Origin: Serratia ureilytica | GTDB taxonomy: Bacteria; Pseudomonadota; Gammaproteobacteria; Enterobacterales; Enterobacteriaceae | DNA length: 64,000 nucleotides | Reading direction: 5' to 3' | Assembly (NCBI RefSeq): GCF_013375155.1 | Contig: NZ_JABXOF010000001.1 | Coordinates: 434,001 to 498,000 of the forward strand | Shown here: positions 61,958-64,000 of the stretch, piece by piece | Layout of the letters: every line of letters starts with the position of its first letter | Numbering within the stretch: the stretch's first letter is position 1 | Made by a program: the position numbers and the translations under genes | The notes under the pieces: generated by a model | Told to the model about the DNA's origin: nothing | The model's database searches: none | Seen by the model: the letters and a program-made list of their open reading frames with translations, nothing else

Positions 61958-62070
61958 TCGCATCCTCCTTCCTCGCCAGTGCCGGTGTCGCCACCCGCAA
62001 GCACTGGCGAAGATAAATCCCGCGATATCCACTATTATCAGGCCATTGCCTACTCGCCACGGATATCAGG

Positions 62071-63297
62071 ATGACCACCCCGACCATTTCCCTTACCGCC
62101 GCTCGCGCGCTGCACCTTGCCGCCCAGGGGCTGCTTTCTCCGCTTAAACGCCAGGCTCGGCCCGATGATGTCGTGAGTGCGATCCAGCGCATGGGGCTGT
62201 TACAAATCGATACCATTAGCGTCGTTGCTCGCAGCCCGTATCTGGTGCTGTTCAGCCGTTTGGGAGCCTATCAGCCGGAGTGGCTTGAGCAGGCGCTCGC
62301 CGGCCGCAAGCTGTTCGAGTATTGGGCGCACGAGGCCTGTTTCCTGCCGATCGAAGATTTTGGTCTGCTGCGCCACCGGATGCTGGCGCCGCATGATATG
62401 GGCTGGAAATACTCCGCCGACTGGGTGCAGCAGCACCAGGCGGCGATGGACAGCTTGCTGCGGCACATCGAACAACAGGGGCCGGTGCGCTCCGCGGATT
62501 TCAGCGCCGAGAAGAAGGGCAACAGCGGGTGGTGGGACTGGAAACCGGAGAAACGGCATCTGGAGATCCTGTTTACCGCCGGCAAGCTGATGGTGGCCGA
62601 ACGTCGCAATTTCCACCGGGTTTACGATCTGACCGAAAGGCTGCTGCCGGCCTGGGACGATGCGCGGCATGCGCTGCCCGTGGAACAGGCGCGCCGGCAG
62701 ATGCTGTGCCGCACCTGCCGCTATCTGGGCATTTTCCGCGCCGAGTGGTTGGCGGACTACTATCGGCTGAAGCGCGTGGCGCCAAAAGCCTTGCTGGCAG
62801 CGCTGCAGGAGCAGGGCGAGATTATGCCGGTGCGGGTCGAGGGGCTGGAAGGGCCGTTTTATGTGCATGAATCACTGGCGGAACTGCTGCCGCTGGCGGA
62901 GCAGGGCAAACTCAAATCGACGGTCACCAGCCTGTTGTCGCCTTTTGATCCGGTGGTGTGGGATCGTCGTCGGGCGCTGGAGCTGTTCAACTTTGACTAT
63001 CGGCTGGAGTGTTACACGCCGAAAGAAAAACGCCGCTACGGTTACTTCACGTTGCCAGTGCTGCATCGAGGCGACCTGGTGGGGCGGATTGATGCCAAGG
63101 CTCACCGACGCCAGGGCATCTTCGAGATCATCAGTTTCCATGCGGAGCCGCAGGTGCGCTTCGGCAAACAGCGAACGCAGGATATCCGGCAAGCCATCGC
63201 GCGCACGGCTCATTGGCACGGCGCGCAACGCGTTGCGCTGGGCGACATTCCGGCGGCGTTGGCCGCTGAATGGGGAGCCGGCTGGGAAGTGGGATAA
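62071..63297 (+). CDS. ycaQ: DNA glycosylase YcaQ (AlkX), HTH_42 family
   Basis: This 408-residue protein is of the AlkZ/YcaQ winged-helix glycosylase family, which unhooks interstrand crosslinks; E. coli YcaQ acts on nitrogen-mustard-type adducts. The catalytic Gln-x-Asp motif is visible in MGLLQIDTISVVARSPYLVLFSRLG (QID, residues 46-48), and the HTH_42 core includes EYWAHEACFLPIEDFGLLRHRM and LLSPFDPVVWDRRRALELFNFDYRLECYTPKEKRRYGYFTLPVL. Length agrees with E. coli YcaQ (410). It has its own promoter region after the csp genes. Confidence 0.93.
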   Translation: MTTPTISLTAARALHLAAQGLLSPLKRQARPDDVVSAIQRMGLLQIDTISVVARSPYLVLFSRLGAYQPEWLEQALAGRKLFEYWAHEACFLPIEDFGLLRHRMLAPHDMGWKYSADWVQQHQAAMDSLLRHIEQQGPVRSADFSAEKKGNSGWWDWKPEKRHLEILFTAGKLMVAERRNFHRVYDLTERLLPAWDDARHALPVEQARRQMLCRTCRYLGIFRAEWLADYYRLKRVAPKALLAALQEQGEIMPVRVEGLEGPFYVHESLAELLPLAEQGKLKSTVTSLLSPFDPVVWDRRRALELFNFDYRLECYTPKEKRRYGYFTLPVLHRGDLVGRIDAKAHRRQGIFEIISFHAEPQVRFGKQRTQDIRQAIARTAHWHGAQRVALGDIPAALAAEWGAGWEVG

Positions 63298-63422
63298 CGA
63301 GCGACGCCGTCGGTGGGGTAAAACGAAGTTAAGCGCCGCTCGTTACAAAGGGGGCTCAGTGGCTGAAGTTAGCGAACAGAGCGATGATTTTATGCAGACG
63401 TTTGATCACGTATTACGGTCTT

Positions 63423-63444
63423 TTTTGTGATTTTAATCACAAAA
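63423..63444 (+). promoter_or_regulatory. Perfect CRP-type palindrome between ycaQ and ycaR
   Basis: A 22-bp perfect palindrome with half-sites TTTTGTGATT and AATCACAAAA around TT. The core TGTGA-N6-TCACA (63426-63441) is the full CRP consensus. It is centred about 161 bp upstream of the ycaR ATG. It could activate a ycaR-kdsB promoter or act on one reading away from it; no promoter is assigned. Confidence 0.65.
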
Positions 63445-63499
63445 TTCTACGCCGTGTGGCGCCGCAGTTCAAGCCATTGCGCGGGCGCCATGAGGAAAT

Positions 63500-63522
63500 A
63501 TCGGCGGCTTGGCGCCGCCGAT
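63500..63522. terminator. Hairpin upstream of ycaR
   Basis: A 9-bp perfect stem ATCGGCGGC / GCCGCCGAT with a 5-nt loop, 73 bp before the ycaR start. It has no T-run. It may terminate transcription from ycaQ or lie in the ycaR leader. Confidence 0.45.
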
Positions 63523-63594
63523 GATTAACCTGAGGCCGGGCGTTATGCTATCCTCACAGCCTTCCCAGATGACCTATCCCCTTGCGGAGGATGC

Positions 63595-63777
63595 ATGGAC
63601 CACCGTTTACTCGAAATCGTTGCCTGCCCGGTATGCAACGGCAAACTCTATTTCAATAAAGAAAACCAGGAGCTGGTGTGCAAAGCGGACGGGTTGGCTT
63701 ACCCGCTGCGCGACGGCATTCCGGTGCTGTTGGAAAATGAAGCGCGTGCGCTGTCGCTGGACGAGAAGCACGCATGA
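63595..63777 (+). CDS. ycaR: Trm112-like protein YcaR
   Basis: This 60-residue protein is of the UPF0434/Trm112 family: [20 protein letters not shown] with the zinc-knuckle-type CxxC (Cys11, Cys14) and Cys29, then [19 protein letters not shown]. Eukaryotic Trm112 activates methyltransferases; the bacterial role is not settled. GCGGAGG precedes the ATG. Its TGA overlaps the kdsB ATG (ATGA), so translation is probably coupled. Confidence 0.95.
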   Translation: MDHRLLEIVACPVCNGKLYFNKENQELVCKADGLAYPLRDGIPVLLENEARALSLDEKHA

Positions 63778-64000
63778 GTTTTATCGCTATTATTCCCGCC
63801 CGCTACGCCTCAACCCGTTTGCCGGGCAAACCGCTGGCCGATATTCACGGCAAGCCGATGGTGGTGCACGTGATGGAACGCGCCCGTGAGTCCGGCGCCA
63901 GCCGGGTCATCGTGGCGACCGATCACCCTGAAGTCGCCAAAGCGGTAGAAGCCGCCGGCGGCGAAGTGTGCATGACCAGCCCGGATCACCATTCCGGCAC
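63774..64000 (+). CDS. kdsB: 3-deoxy-manno-octulosonate cytidylyltransferase KdsB (partial)
   Basis: This enzyme activates Kdo as CMP-Kdo for LPS inner-core synthesis. The N-terminal 75 residues are present: [21 protein letters not shown] is the nucleotide-binding signature of the family, followed by [24 protein letters not shown]. The window edge truncates the gene. It overlaps ycaR by 4 bp. It supplies the same LPS pathway as msbA and lpxK in this window. Confidence 0.96.
   Translation, partial: MSFIAIIPARYASTRLPGKPLADIHGKPMVVHVMERARESGASRVIVATDHPEVAKAVEAAGGEVCMTSPDHHSG

Overview
The window is a 64 kb piece of enterobacterial chromosome. Most proteins are close, near-collinear relatives of the Escherichia coli K-12 genes from artP to kdsB. 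The DNA is GC-rich, with GC-biased third positions. Differences from E. coli (no aqpZ, serW, dms genes, ycaP or ycaL; a type II asparaginase gene next to serC; an hglS/cold-shock insertion after lpxK) together point to Serratia, probably close to S. marcescens. That assignment is inference from protein resemblance. I see no prophage, insertion sequence, CRISPR array, rRNA or tRNA.

Layout. 1-8000: arginine ABC transporter (artI partial, artP), envelope lipoproteins (ybjP, a frameshifted DUF3300 gene, amiD), ybjQ, two NAD-binding epimerase-like proteins (ybjS, ybjT) and a DUF1294 membrane protein. 8000-17700: ltaE, poxB, the nitrosative-stress pair hcp-hcr, lysine exporter lysO (ybjE), OLD-family nuclease ybjD, ybjX. 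17800-25500: macAB efflux, cspD, clpS-clpA, infA, aat. 25500-31400: cydDC, trxB, lrp. 31400-38700: ftsK, lolA, rarA, serS. 38700-48120: a DUF1801 gene, ycaD, the anaerobic formate module focA-pflB with pflA, ycaO, ansB. 48400-54060: serC-aroA, cmk-rpsA, ihfB. 54300-59370: comEC-msbA-lpxK. 59370-61960: an accessory segment with an HglS/YdcJ-type dioxygenase and two cold-shock-domain genes. 62000-64000: ycaQ and ycaR-kdsB (partial).

The genes group into anaerobic and redox metabolism (focA-pflB-pflA, hcp-hcr, cydDC, trxB, poxB), envelope and LPS biogenesis (msbA, lpxK, kdsB, lolA, amiD), protein quality control (clpSA, aat: the N-end rule), and core information processing (infA, rpsA, ihfB, serS, ftsK, rarA, lrp). 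Several regulatory sites can be read directly: a LexA box before ftsK, NsrR- and FNR-like sites before hcp, an FNR site at about -41.5 before focA, ArcA-like repeats before cydD and focA, an ArgR-like pair before artP, and a perfect CRP-type palindrome before ycaR-kdsB.

The most notable oddities are: comEC, whose conserved N-terminus seems to begin at an ATC codon; a 4-bp tandem duplication that frameshifts the His/Pro/Gln-rich tail of the DUF3300 lipoprotein; a long imperfect stem-loop at the clpA-infA site where E. coli carries tRNA-Ser serW; and a second cold-shock-domain gene with a degraded RNP2 motif. I found nothing that I would claim as a new multi-gene system.
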